Shown piece by piece: positions 24,001 to 39,000 of a stretch of 64,000 nt of DNA. The notes under the pieces are model-generated. The model saw only the letters and a program-made list of their open reading frames with translations. It had not been told where the DNA came from and searched no databases. Origin of the DNA: Apostichopus japonicus. Taxonomy: Eukaryota > Echinodermata > Holothuroidea > Aspidochirotida > Stichopodidae. Every line of letters begins with the position of its first letter. Within the stretch, counting starts at the first letter, position 1. The position numbers and the translations under genes are program-made. The stretch spans positions 30,223,501 to 30,287,500 of the forward strand of contig NC_092580.1 in assembly GCF_037975245.1 (NCBI RefSeq), given 5' to 3'.

Positions 24001-27000
24001 CAAGAAAGATCAAGCTTTGTTACAAAGTTTCAAGAATTTTCTCTAATGAATACACTGTCACAGGTTAAATGTTCTTTATGCCTTACAGAAAGTTATGGAT
24101 GCCTTGAAGGAGCATGCAATTGCAGTGCGGGATCCACCACCTGTTCAGGCAGTCTCGGTGACATCTCACAAGACGGCTTTTAACAGTAATGTTATCTGGA
24201 GGAAGATATACAGTAATCCAAGTCTCTTCCAAGAGTAAGGATTTATTTTGTTCTATCAATTCACCCTCAATGTTGAGATCAGGACTATCAAATTTCATTG
24301 TCTTTGTTCATCTGTGTGAGGACAGTCCAGCTTTCAAGATTAGCAAAAACATTTCACATGCTATGTAATATATTTAATTATTAACTTGCTGATGAAGAAG
24401 TTAAACAGTAACATCAACTTGGTTACTACTAAGCCCAAGAAAATTAGAAGTTGTAGGTAAAAGAAATATGGCAGGTCTATTTCTGTCCCTTTGTTAGAAG
24501 GAATACAATTGAATAGAAATTTTCACTGGTGTTTTGCATGAGTGAAGTTGCTTCTATCATTGTAACTTAAATCATAATGAAGTTCGGAATGCCATCAAGA
24601 GAAAAGCAAATATGAGAAAGGTGTTTGACCAAACGTGTTGAGTAAAGCATTTTTGCTGGGTCTTTTCAAAGTTACAACATCTTTTATCTTTTGCATATGT
24701 TTAATGAACCTAGTTCATTGGTGAAAGGTCACTTCAGGTAATATGACCATATCCCACATGGATTTGTAGTCTTGGTATTTGCAATGATATCTGATCAACT
24801 TGTTGTTTGATTTTAAACGACAAAGTTATTGTGAATACGTTTGTTGATCAGCAAAGTTTGTGATCAGAACAACTGATGTTTTATTACATAAAGTAATGCA
24901 ATCTACTAGAAAGTGTTATGACTATTAGGATTTCTATTTACCCACGATTTCCCCAAATTATAAGACTCTTAATTAGATATATCTGCAGTTTGCAACATTA
25001 CCTTTCTTGTAGCATTTCAAATGAAGTACTGATTATAATGTTTTTATTCTTCTCAGTTCCGAAGATGATATTGATGTTGCAGATTTTGAAGACAAAGATG
25101 CAGAAAATGTTAATTTCAGTGGGCCCTCATCCCACAGCAGCAGTGCATTATCCAGAAACAGGAAACGTGGGGATGAGAGTGGGTTTGATTATGTGAATGC
25201 AATGCAGGTGTTGGGACTAGAAGACGAGGACAGCCCCCAGCAAGACCCTACTATGGTTCAAGGAGGCTTGCTGAGTTTTCTACAGCTCAGGCATCTTCGA
25301 ATCAGGGATCTACAGAGAACGGTAAAAAGATGCAAAAGGATTTCTGACAAAAGCATGTGACCATACTTTTCTTTTGATTTACAGCTGATGGCATGTAGCC
25401 TAACACAATAGTTCAATGTGTCTTTATAACCTAGTGTCAATTTTGATTATTGTTACCTAAAACATATTTTATTCTTAGTACTACCATTAATACTGTTTAG
25501 CAGCATCTTTTTATCACTGTCATGTTTTGCATTGTGGATTGCATAGCCACAGCAGATTCATGGACAAGAAAAAGTGTATTAAACTTTGTGTTTTGTCATG
25601 CCTGTCCATTTGGCCTGATTATTAACTTACTTGTTTTTGTTATTTCTTACAGTGTCTTGTGTTAAATGCCCCAAGAATCACAGAGTCATAAATGCATTTT
25701 GGTTTTGTAAATAGCTGATATTTTATTGCTTAATTTAAACAATCTTTATCTTGAAGAAAGATTCTTTTGGAAAATCAAAGTAGGAAAGAACTTAAAAGCA
25801 GTTCTTATTCATTACACAGCTTCATCTGTCTATTGGCTTAATACTAAAAAAAACATATTTGACTGAAATAATAAACACAACAAAGATAATGATTTTTGTT
25901 TATGAATACTGGTTCCTCATTCTTTTTTCAGTGTCTCAGTGTGCTGAACTACTTCCGCTCATTGGAGAGAACACTCACCATTAATGATGGTGGATTATCC
26001 CTTGAGGGTAAAAATCAGAAGAAAGGAAGGTAAGTGATAAAAATAATGAAATGGATAATCTCAAACTAAACCAATGAGACAATATTAATCTTCAAATGTG
26101 CAGCTATATAAAAGCAAGAATGGCCACGGTGTTTGTAAGAGAAAACACAACGTTCCTCAAGTGTGAAGCGGTTTCAAGTGAATTGTTCCAATTGTTATGG
26201 TACATGCAGGAAAAAGGAGTGATGCAGGCGCAGAACTGTTAAAAACCTTTGCCATTCCTTCTTTTGTTTCAGTACTTTAAATGTGGTTGTTATGGAGACT
26301 TATTTCAGACAGCCATATTTCAGAGCCTTAGTGTTCTACAGCTTCACATTCTTAAAAAATTATTCCTCATAGGTTAGATGAAAACAGAAATAATCCAAAA
26401 TAAGCAAAATAGTTCCTTGTTAGACACAATGATCTTTTTTTAGTATTTTTTACAATCATAATCTCACCCTTATTCACATTTTTCAGCACTAACCACATCT
26501 ATGGAGGTTTTGAATCTGGTCTAGGAGGTGGAGGATCATTAGGTTACCATGGCTACCTGCATAATACGCCAGCAGACTTCAAGTAAGTTTATTTCCTTGC
26601 AAACAACTTATTGGTTCTTGTCTCGGTAATGTGTGAGTGAGTCCAATAAAACAAAAAACAATATTTGAACTTCATAATTATAAATGGCATTATTGACAGT
26701 CATCTTAATTGGTGAATTTTGACAAATCATAGTTGACATTTGATGCCCTTGAAGAAGGGGTTGGGGAGGGAGGGTATAATATGGCTGGATGAGGGTGAGC
26801 CTATGGCCTCCTACAGGGTGCCTGCTTATACCCATCCCCATGCAAAACTACAATGTACCAATTGACAGCAAATAATACACAAGAAAGTAATGTTCCTCAG
26901 AATGGGTAAAAAAAGAAAGAATTGTTCTTTGACGAAATAGGGTAGTTTAAGGTAAAGATGTATAAGAACACACTCACAATAATAAACAAAAACCCCACAG

Positions 27001-30000
27001 CATAACATGCCCATGTACCCCTTAGTTCTTTGACTATTCAACGTTAAATTCCTTGTATTTGCTCTTCATCATCCACAGGCAGTGTGAGTCAGATTTCATG
27101 GAATTTTCAGACATCGAAAATCACGACGATTTCTATTCTGTAGATGAGGGTCGCGTTCACGTCCAGGATCTTAGAGGTTACTTTGTCATTTACGATGCGG
27201 CAGAGAAAGATTTCAAGTGAGATTTTGATGACAAATTTACTGTCTTCATTTATCCTCAACTATGGGACTCTGTGGCGCTGACAATAGAGGCTGCTACTAA
27301 CAATAAACTCATGGTACTGGCATGACACTAAAACTCATAGCAGCAGCTTGTCAAGTGTCGCAGAACTAGATCAGACTGATATGACTATGTCCTCTTTAAA
27401 AAAAATTGGCAGTTGGAGAGCCAGTGAATATTACTGAATAGTTTAGATAGAGATGCTATAGTTGAATTAATTAGAAAAGTGAAATACCTGATCCTGTTTA
27501 GTCTCAGGAATCCTTTTTATTTCACCATGGTGTACAGTAAACTGACCTCAAAATGAACACATCATTTCATGTAACGATACTTGAAGTCATTTGTGGTTTT
27601 ACAGTTTATTCTTTGGAAATTTTCTGTTTAATAAAGTAGCCAATGATTATGATACCTTTGCATTTAAGGCTTATCAATGAATCCATTTCTTAATTTTAAT
27701 CAAGCACATGAAATTCAATTTGATTTCTTTTAATGCAGTGACTCAGGAACCATGATTCCTGTGATATATGAGCTGAACTGCCAGGATGATACCCTAATAA
27801 TTTATTTTTTCACTCTGTCATAGTGTAAACAATTTTGATCTGCTTTGCTATTAACCCAATACATACAAGTAATAACCAGAAAGACAAAATGTATGTGAAT
27901 ATCATTTATGCTATTGTGTCAAACCTGTCATTCATATTCTCCTATTTTATGCTTTGGGTAATGTCTCGTTTCATGCATTTTGTGTTTTTCTTCAGGCGTT
28001 TAAACCAAGACTTGTTACTGGTTGCGACTCATTACATAGAAAAAGATTTGGTCCTCAGGAAGATGAGTGCGAGGACGCCTCGACAATCAACTAGGAAGAA
28101 ACAAGTGAGTTTCACAAATGCTCATTTCAAAATAATATCAATTTTGAAGGGAACTTTGAAAAATATAGATGTTTGGCACCATACAGAAGTTTCTGTGTCA
28201 GTCAAACAAATGCAAAAGATGTTTGAGGTTTGTGAATTCTTATTATTGTGCATTTGTTTTTCAGGGTAACCGTGTAACAAAATTGCTGTTTTCAGTAACT
28301 ATTATCTTAAGGGATACAGGGACCAAATGACCTGGAGGTCATAATCATTAATCAATTAATTCATTAATATTCATAGAATATTCCATGCAGGCATGGAGGT
28401 ATGGTCTCTTTGTTTATTTTGCTCTCCGCTCTACTTCTGCAGGTACAAGCTGCTGGAGATGTTGACCTGACCAGCTACGGTCATCTTCCTGTGGACAGAT
28501 TTGCTGTTTTGTTGGATCTTTGGACAAATGAAGCAGCATTCTTGGAAAATAAGAGACAGGTAAGAAGAATGGGGTACGTGGAGGGGATGGGGAGGGGGGG
28601 GGTGGGGATAGATGGATCTGGAGGTGAGTATGTAAGAGCACTATAGTCTGTCTCATGTCAGAGGTAGAGAATTTAAAGGAAGTTGAGAGGGTAGCTTGGG
28701 GGAGGTGAGGAGAGATGTAAGGAGTACATTTTAACTTTCCATATTGGTCTCTTTTCATAAAATCAATTGAATATCATATGTTTGTTTGGTCAGAACAGGG
28801 ATTGAGAAGTGGAAATACTTTAGACATGAATTTTGACATAAAAAGATAACAATAAATTGCTTAAGTCAGTACAAATACAACATAAGTAGTACAGCTTTTT
28901 ATGGCTTGTACTTATTCCAGCAATATTTTCATAAAGTAGATTACCAGTAGATTTTCCATGTTTATTAATTCAAATGATTATTTTTTGCCCACCTTCAGTT
29001 GATAGATGTTTACGTCGAAGCCTACCAACACGTTTTTGACATGCACGAGAGAAGGCTCCTAGCTCAGGTCATCGTCAATCTAATGTACCGACGCCCACGC
29101 TATGACTTCAACGGCGATTATTTCATCACCACTTACAAAGCCGAATGCCGAGCGCTCAGACTTCACTGCAAACTGGTGAAATCTATCCTTGACCAGCAGG
29201 TGAGTAAAAATATCTTAAAAATTATATATCTAGCTGTTATGTTCATGTTAAATGGTACTGCGTTGCAGATATGTTCCATCCTTTCTGGTACGTAGGGGAA
29301 TGGGTTGTTTGAATAGAGAGTTGCTTACGTAATGATGTTACCCATAGTAGATAGTTACCCGCTATCCACAGAACCAATAATACTTTGGATGGCATAACTT
29401 TGCTTCAGTTTTGTGTTTTTACTGTGTAAGTAATTCATGAGATATGGCACTGTGCTAGGATAAGATAAGTATGTCAATGTTGATCAGCGTGAAACACTAA
29501 TTACTTGATCTGGGCTAACAGACTCTTATTTGCATGATGCATTTTGACATTTAAATTTTGTCTACATTTATTGTTTTAGATCGAAGATGAGAGAGAGTAT
29601 ATTCACAAGATGGGTCACACCCAGGAGGAAACTGGACTGCCTTATCCAATTATATCAAAACAACCAGTTGCTCTTAACCTCAGCAGGTTAGATATAAATA
29701 TATATATTTTTCTCTCCAATCTAAGCTTCTGTATCATAAGCCATTTTCAAAATTGAAAAACTACCAATGTATTCATAGCCATTACATCACTGGACTCACC
29801 GCAAAGCATTGACTTTCTTCATGGTTTTGACTATTTTGGGAATAATATTTCTCTCAATTTCCGTGAATTTCTAACAACAGCTTTGTATCATTTGATCCAT
29901 CGTTCACATGTTTTTCATTACCAACCTGCAGGGGGACAAAAACTATTATCCTAACACACTGTAGCATACGCAAACTGGAGCCTATTTTGGCAAAGTTCTG

Positions 30001-33000
30001 TGATTTTTATTTACCCCAGGCTCATCCCTGCTGCATTGAAACATGTGTACATGTTGGAGTTGCATCCTTTGTTATCATTTGCCAGTAGGGTCTCCGCAGT
30101 TCTTCGTAATGCTCTGAACAATTTTCTTCACAGGCCTGCATTGAAACATGTGTACATGTTGGAGTTCCATCCTTCATTATCATTGGCCAGTAGGATCCCC
30201 ACAGCCCTTCGTAATGCTCTGAACGTAAGTTACAAACTCTTTTGAGTACTTCTCTGGTTCTCTAAAGTGGATATAGGATTTTTCAATAGGTCTGCAATAT
30301 TTTCATTTAGATAGATATAGGCCTATCTTCATTTGTATTATTTGTATTAAAGACTTGGGGAAGTATCTGTCAGTTGATTTAGTGAATTACCTATTGCACC
30401 ATTTTAGCCGATCAGAAATGCTTTTATGCTTTTCAGCAGCACTTTGACTCCTTCCATTCTGAAGTTGAAAAATGAGAAAATGATCATAATTTCTCAACAG
30501 TTACTATGGCTTGTGGTTGGTGTTCTGTAACTAAATGCATGAGACAAACTCCAAAATGGGCGAAATATGAATTTATCTGTCTGCAATATTAAAGTCATTT
30601 AACTTCAGTGATTAACACACCCTGCTCCTTTAAATCTTTCCCCTCCCCCTCCCCCAGGATCTGGTTTCTGTCCACCAGCCTGCGTCTTCTTCTGCCGTCA
30701 TTCACATGGAGGTTAAACTTTTGGAAGTTGCCGTCAAGAAATGGTCGCACATGGATCCTCCAGGAAACAGTTTCTCTACTCAGATGCAAAAAGATGTAAG
30801 TTTCCATTGTTCAATACATTATCAAATATGATTTTTTAAATTTGACTCTCCTTCTTCTTCAAGTTTTCAATTAATTTTTTTTAGCTGTATATTAAACCAG
30901 GTTTAAGCATTGATTTTTCATACAATTTCACTTGTACTTTTCATTTAACATTTCATTTAAACTTTAATGCCTCTATAAAAAATTTCTCACATGAGAAAGG
31001 TTTTGAATGGAATAGGCTGACTTAACTATTTCAATCTGTAGCGAACCATTTGTAGGAGAACCAGATAATGTTATCTCAGCTTGATCAGTTTTAGTTTTAT
31101 GTTGAATATTACTCCTTATTAGTATGTTTTTCTCAGAAATTAACATTTAGTAATGAAGGGACCAAAGTTGAAGAAACTTTGTTCACATACTCCTTCCTGG
31201 ATTTAACTTCTTAATTATTTTATTGATATTTCCCACCTAATTACTTGTTACTAAACACATTAAAACACTACAACACAGTACTAATTGATGGAGGCTTTAG
31301 TTGTTTGTAGTTTAATGAAAGAATTAGTAAATTATACTCAGTTCATTGTAATTTCCTTTTTTTTTTATACCATTAGCTCTTTTCTGATTTATTTGTTGGG
31401 AATCCACACTTTGTCTGTGAGATGGGAGATTCATTAGAGACAGCGAGAGAGGTTGCGGCGGGTCGACGTACCCCCAAAGAGAAGCTGGATGATACTCTCA
31501 AGATCTGGTCAAAACTGATGGAGGTTAGGAAAAACAATGATTCATTGTAACAATAGTGAAAACTTACAATTTATAACTAGTACTTGCTAATGCCAAAATA
31601 AATTATTTATGCATTTCAGATTCCATGGGTAGGGTGTCTCTTTTAATTACTGGCATACCTTCTAAATTCTTTTGAGTTTCAATGATAGTTTTGGAAGAGC
31701 AGGTTTAGCTCACTTTGTATCTACTGATATTGCTATAAAGCCCCATATGATTCCTGAAAGTAAACAATTTTACCCTCACAGATATTTACCTTATCCTCAA
31801 ATTCATCTTTTGCCAGAGGGAAATTATGTCTCTATTAAAGGAATACATTCTTGTGCTTATTTTGTAAGCCTTGTCATGCATATTCATTAAGCCTCAGTAA
31901 GAAATGTAGCACACTACAGAATGTTGACTTGTATTCTCATGTACCCAGACATCGTGGTCAGAGTTCTTTGCTTTTATTTCTTTAGGTGGTTACAGTTCGC
32001 CATCGACTCTTGGAGGCTGCTACTGAGAGTGAAATACTGTCAAAGGTAACACAAGAAAACTTTGGACTATTGCCCTGACATTTCAGAAAGCTTTGTTTTT
32101 TGTGTGTTTACTTTGATTGCATTTTGTCATTTGTATATATTAGTTTAATTTTGGCTTGATTGACTAAATGTACGGTTTGAGCAAATTTTCTGAATTAAAA
32201 TTTATATCTTAATTTAAATGCCTTTCACCATCAAATGATTTATTGTTCAGAGGTGTCTGATATTAACATTGTTACTCATAAATTACTGAAATTTCTTAGC
32301 CACTGTACACAAATTTAGTTATACATCTCTGCCTTTGCATAGCAATTTGCCATTGTGAGTAGCAGTTCTGCTATATACCAGATAATTCCTGAATAAATCC
32401 CTCCTCCATCACCTGCCCCCTACTTTGCTCACTCTCACCCCCCCCCCTCATATACTGAAATACTATACAGCTCTTATCCCTTCAAACTCCCCTGTTAATA
32501 ATGTACATTTCAAGCTCTACAGAATTTCTACAAGAATATTCCTCTAAAACCATTGTGAAACTGTATAATTAAAAAAAAAAAATCTAAAATAAGGTTCCAT
32601 TTTAATATCGAAAGAGCAAAGAGCCTTTTGCTCTTGTCAAATTTGTTTATAACTTTTCCAGTCTGTTTTTTGCCAACAATTTTACTAATGTGTAAAGGTA
32701 AGTGGCCCTGACATTTTGATCCTAGCAGGATCGTCTTCAGATCTTCAGAGGCTGAATGACAACTTGTCATTCAGCCTCTGAAAAAAGATCCTGATAGGAT
32801 CAAAACGCCAGGCCCACTTACTTTTACACATTCTCTTAACAAAGCAGTTTGCTAACAGTTTATGGTTTTCGTCAACAATTTTATGATGCGATATTTCAAA
32901 TTTTTGAACAGATTTACAGGAAACAGGCTACAGATATGGGCTTTGATGAGTATCATCTATTCTTAATGTGTGTCCAGTTTGACTTTGCATCTTTCAAGGA

Positions 33001-36000
33001 AAATGCAGACCAACCGCCTCCTCTCTTCATCACTGCCTTACAAGAGGATGACCCAAATGTTGACAGGTACACACTAAGCTTCTCCAACATTCACCAGATT
33101 ATCTGCTGCACTTAGCTTGATAGTAAATCTTGGGGATCTTTATAAATATGATGACAATTTAACCTTTTGCCAGAAAGTACTGTAACAAAAGATATGACAT
33201 TATTTAAAATATATTCTTGTCTTGCTTTCTTTATTATCAATACTCTAATTATTTGATATTTTTTGGAAAGTTTGTGGTAAATGAGTTCCTAGTGCCTCAT
33301 GAATATGCATCAACAGAAGTATCATGTAAACCAATTACCCATAAGCTTGTTGCAACGTTTTGAGCCACAAACTTGTCACAGTTCCCCAAACGAAGCCAGA
33401 TGGTTGTAACAAATAAACAGACTGTCTAATTAAATTCACACTCTTTTGATGAACAATGAAGATAAGCAGTTTTACAGCTCCATTCAAATTTGAGAGCGGC
33501 CAGATAAGTGTGACCAGATTTGCAGTGAACTTTGATAGCATTGTTTTGGGCATCTCGTTGATCTTTATATATTGCTTGTTGTGTTGTGCAAGAACTAAAG
33601 TTTGTTGCAAAAACAAAAAGCCCTGCAGCCTGATTATGAATAATATCAGTAACGATACATGAGGTAAGTCAACAGGATAGGTATCCATTATTCAGTGTAT
33701 GAATATACATAATCTGATATTTACTCACAGCCAGTTGGGACAGTTTCCTAATGCAAACACCTCTCTAAACTGTACTCCAATATCATGCTCTCAAAGCACT
33801 GGTATTGACAGTACAAACAGTTCTTAACCTTGATCTGATAGAAACATGATATTCATACTGCTCGTACTGACAATACGAGTGCTCTGAAGCTGGACATTAC
33901 ACTACAGTACGGAAAAAACTGTCCTACTTGGGTGTAACTCATGCAACAGGGGTGACATATGCAATCATGTTTCAGATATGAAATGAATAATGAAATAAAG
34001 TTTTGTCATATTTCTTTCATGGCATATTATCCTCACAGGTATGTGTTTGCAAATCTCAACTTGGCCATACAAGAACTTGATGAGAAAATGGTGGCAGCAT
34101 TTAACTTTAAGAGCAGAGATGGTGTATTAAAGGTAATTATGCATTGTGATTTGGTTAAATGAGAGCATATTTTCTGTACATATTGATTGAACAACCAAAT
34201 CACCTTGCAAGATTTCTTCATTAGTGAGGGGGAAGGAGTCAAAAGTAGAGGAAAATGCTTATGATGGATAGGTTGTGTAATTGACCATTTGTCCTTAAGA
34301 CAATATCTTAACCTGATTCTGTTCAATCCTTAGCTATGGTTTTGGTAAATTCAACCTCACGCAACCAATCTCACGCAGTACTGTTCAATGCCATATATAT
34401 TGTTCTTGGATGTTACATAATTGCCATTGAATACTACACAGTTCAGTTGGAATCATAGCCTTCATATGATATCATATCATGTTAAAAACCATACCATTGT
34501 AGTGTTTATTGCATATCATACAATTCTTTACATATTCGTTTTTTTTTTTTTTTTTGGTAGTTGATGAAGGGTCAAGGGTTAGAGACCCTCCAGGTTATCC
34601 TCATGACCCAAGTCCTTCAGAAGAATGCATTAGTGTCGGCCATACAACAGGTCCATGTCTGCTCTGCCGCACCTGGGGATGAGAAAGGAGAAGGGGGCAT
34701 CAACAAACCTGGGTAAGCAACATCTAGCTAGTTTTATAACTGTACTAGTAGGACGATTGATAAACCCTTCAAATGGAAGTAACCAAGGCAAAGCAAGAAA
34801 GTTACTAAATATTTGTTTATACCCAGATGAGCCAGTTTGATCTGTATAAATGTCTCAAGTGTCGATCTTGGTTTAACATCATCAACTACAGTGGGTTAAA
34901 ACTGAGATAATACTCTATGACTCCTTAAATTTTAAAGGTTACTTTTCTCAGCATATAAGATATTTCTACTTCAAGGTAACCTGGATCCTGAATCAAAATT
35001 ACAGGCAACTTTGTAACCTTTTTCCTCAGAATTTCAAATATGGTTGTTAATTGTAACATACCTTACAATTTGGTTGTAATTCCTTTGTATGTTTCAACAC
35101 ACATTTTGAATAATTTCCTCAAAGTTTATTTCTTCTCAAATCAGACCTTCAGTTAGCACCGTTGCCTTAAATGTATGTTTTGCCATTGTTTTTCTTTATT
35201 TTATAGTATCAAATCCTCCGATAACAGAAGTGAGAGGAGCTCATTACTGGCCACAGCAGCGGGAGATGCGAGCAGTGCCGCTAACGCTTTTGTGCATCAG
35301 TTGAAGGCTCATACCGAGCAAGAGAAATTTACTCCGGAATCATTTGTATCATTGCAACTGGAAAAGGTTCTCTTTTAACTAAAGCTACAAATTTAATTTC
35401 CACCTTGATTTTATTCCTTATATTTCTCTCACAAGGATTGAAAAAAATGAATTTCGGGTTTTCTTGTCTGATTAAAACTTAAAAAAACATTTGTGGAAGT
35501 AATCTGGCAACTGTAAGGGTATTAAGTGATCTTTAATACATACAAGTACTGTAAGTACATCTATGTAGACTTAAGCCATCTTGTATCATGTTAAGTGTGA
35601 CACTTGGTCAGTATTCAGAGTATAAAGTGGTGACATTTGCTGCCAATTAGAGGCATAACCCTTCAAAGTTTGGTTCTGCATTTTTGCTTTATATTTAACA
35701 ACATATCTTTCATTGATAAGAGTGCACATCTGGATCTGATTGTGCATGTATGTGCACATATGTGTGTGTGTGTATGTCCTTTTGTGCTAACGTAGGGGTG
35801 TATGCATTTCCAGCAAACATTTTCTACACCATACCTTTTGCCACTCTTGGAGGAAATGCTTTGTTTGAATGATTTGTTAAAGCAAAAAATGATGCAGTTT
35901 TTTTTATTCTAAAAAATTAGGGAAAATATGTTTCTGTACAGACAAGTATAAACAGTTAACCTAGACTGACCACACTTTCATGGTAGATTTACATAGCCTA

Positions 36001-39000
36001 GCCTAATTTCCATGTTGGAATTGGAGCTAGCTGAAATAGTTGTTTTCAGTACCTTGTGTGGCTAACTATGAGATCATTGTTCACCTGTTTGGTTAAACTA
36101 CACATTTTGAATGCAACTAATAACAATTAGAACATAGTTGTCATAGGCAACTGTCTACTATGAAAAGAACTTAATGTTACCGCTCTACTGCTCTGCTATT
36201 TACACAGAGACCTTCTAGAGATGTGATGTTGAACCAGTTCCTGAATAAGAAGGCCACGATGGGTACCATCTTGAAAAATCCAGAAGAGGCTGAAAAGCTG
36301 AAAAAGTGAGAATAGTAGTATATTAAGTAGAGCCTTCTTATCTAAGTGATAACTAGCGGTAAAATGAAACTGTTTAAAGAAACATAAATCTTGACATACC
36401 TTCACATGCACACATGAAGCCTCCTTGATTGGTTATTATACACATAATGAATGGTTATGAGTGCAATAGTGCAAATATTTCATGAGTTGCAAGATGGAAT
36501 GTTCCATTCAACGAGGCTGCGCCTCGTTGAATGGAAAAAATTACATCTTTCAACGAATGAAATATTTGCACTATTGCACGAATGGAAACCATTCATTATT
36601 TGTTTTATACAACACCATCAAATTTGGATATAATTGGATGTAAAATGCACTCATGCAACAGATTGTTTTGTACAGACAGGTTTCTCTGCTCTCTTACCAT
36701 TGAAAAAAGTGCTACCAAGAAAGTATAATGCATGGTTCTATCATCATAGCATGCAATAGAGCGGATTTTGCACGCAATCAACGAGCAATTGACCAATCAA
36801 AAGGCCGGAATATATTTAGGCGTTGTATAATCATGGCTATAACTGTCTTGTGTGGTTAATAATCTCTAAGCTTTAAATATTGTTAATGCAACCATCCCCT
36901 TCCCTATGATGTAACTTCTATGAGAGTGTTTTCTTTACTTGAAGTTTGTAGCTACATTCTTCTACTAGATTTTTTTCTTTTTTCTGCCATGTATTCATTA
37001 TTTCTGGATATATTGATTCCACAGACATAGGTACCAATGTTGTGCTTGGGTGATTTGGGGTGGGTAAGGGATTTGGGGGACAAAGAATAGTTGCTTGTGA
37101 CAAGAGGATTTTGCTCAAAGAAAGAAAGTCCAGTTGCATCCTCCAATTTCTTTACTAATTTTGGCCACAGTCCACCCCCCAAAAAAAAAACCCACCACAT
37201 CTATTTTACAGCATGAATCAATAGTATCTACTTTTAAAGTTGGTTCTTCTCTTTTCCTACTGTAATATCTCACAATGCAGTTTTTTACTTTGAGGTTAAA
37301 TGTTTTTTTTTCATTAGTTCTTTAGTACTTTTAATAGTTTTCTGAACAAAATTAATAACAAATGTTGCGATGGTTTTTACAGGTCTCTTATCGTAGAGTT
37401 TTGTCAGAGGTTCCACACTCGTATCTGCCAGTATTCACTCCGAGGTCAAATCATTGCCTATCTGAACTCCATCTTAGTTCTTCTCAAGGATTTCCCGGCC
37501 GTGAGAAAGAACCACTTCGTGATTGGTCTGCCCAACGAAAAGAAGAGTAAAGACGACAGCCCTGCAGGACTTACAGCAAATCCAAGGTCAGAGATATTTA
37601 TCAGAAATTTAATATTCGAAGAAGGGTTTCATCGTGACCATGTTGATGAATATCCTTAAAAGTGGTTGTCAGTCTACTGCTTTGATGAAACTCAAAACAC
37701 CGATGTAACACTGATGTAACACCGTTGTAGCCCTGTTGTAAACCTGTTGTAAACTGTTGTAACGCTGATGTAACACTGATGTAACCCCGTTGTAACCCTG
37801 TTGTAACCCGGTTGTAACACCGTTGTAACCCTGTTGTAGCCCGGTTGTAACACTGTTGTAACCCTGTTGTAAACTGTTGTAACACTGATGTAACACTATT
37901 GTTACATTGATGTAACACTGTTGTAACATGGATGTAACACTGATGTAACACTGTTGTAACATGCATGTAACTGTGTGGTAAATAGTTGTTGAATGAAGTT
38001 TCAGTTAACATTAGCAATGCAGTATTTATCTTTTAAGTTATTTAACACCCTAATATATCTCGATCCCTGCTAGGAAATATCCATAGTAAATGTGCTTCTC
38101 TGTGAAGGATACATGAGTAGGAAGTGTTTTCTTTTGTTCATGCACTTTACATTGAAAATATCTTACAATGAAGCTGTGATTATAAGGTATGTTTAAGGCT
38201 TAGTCTCATGATTTAGACAAGACAGGGATGATTTGACCTTAAGACAGGAATTTACAGAGTTAACTTCCCAACTTGTATTTCATATATATGATTTATATAT
38301 ATATATATGATTTATATATGATTTATATATATGATTTATTTGTGTCATCACATAGTAATACAAGGTGAACAAGACAATATAACTGCAAATAAGTAAAAAA
38401 TGTGAAAGGAAGAAAACTTAGAAACCCTTTTGGGCTTAATCGAATAGAGTACTCCCATCAAAGAAAATAGAAAACCTTACATCTCAAGAATACTACCAAC
38501 GTCTCTTAATAGATAATGGCTCAGAGATAAAGGTTTAGGTGAGGGGAGCAGGCATGAAGCTCGTCAACGAGAAGTATCTTATAAATATTCCTAATGGAAG
38601 ATTCTAGCTCTGACTCAGTGGGGTGTTTAAATCCTTATTTACACTTTTGCAGATGCCCTGATACTTGTCTGATATGTTATAAATCAGGATATGAATCTGC
38701 TAGTTTGCCGAATAGGTTAAAAAACGTTAACTACAAACACAAGTGCATTACTTCCTGAGGTGGTTTTCATAACTTGGATAAATCGGTCATTAAGTAAACT
38801 CCCACCCCCTCCCCTCCCCTCCCCTCCCCTCCCCTCCCCTCCCCTCCCCTCCCCTCCCCTCCCCTCCCCATTCCCCTCTCCCTAATTCTAAACAGTAACA
38901 TTAAGGCTACTGGCTAGCCCCAAGTGACCATGTTGTAGCATATTTGGATAATTTTTTTTCAGTTTATGAACATGTCAAACCTTTTTTGTCATTTTGTTGG

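Noticed and set aside
28401-28758. Overlapping open frames on both strands around exon 17
   Set aside because: They are extensions of, or shadows opposite, the spliced exon 28,443-28,559.
37601-38017. Minus-strand 138-codon and 97-codon open frames with Gln/Tyr/Val/Thr repeats
   Set aside because: Both are read-through of the 11-bp minisatellite in different frames.
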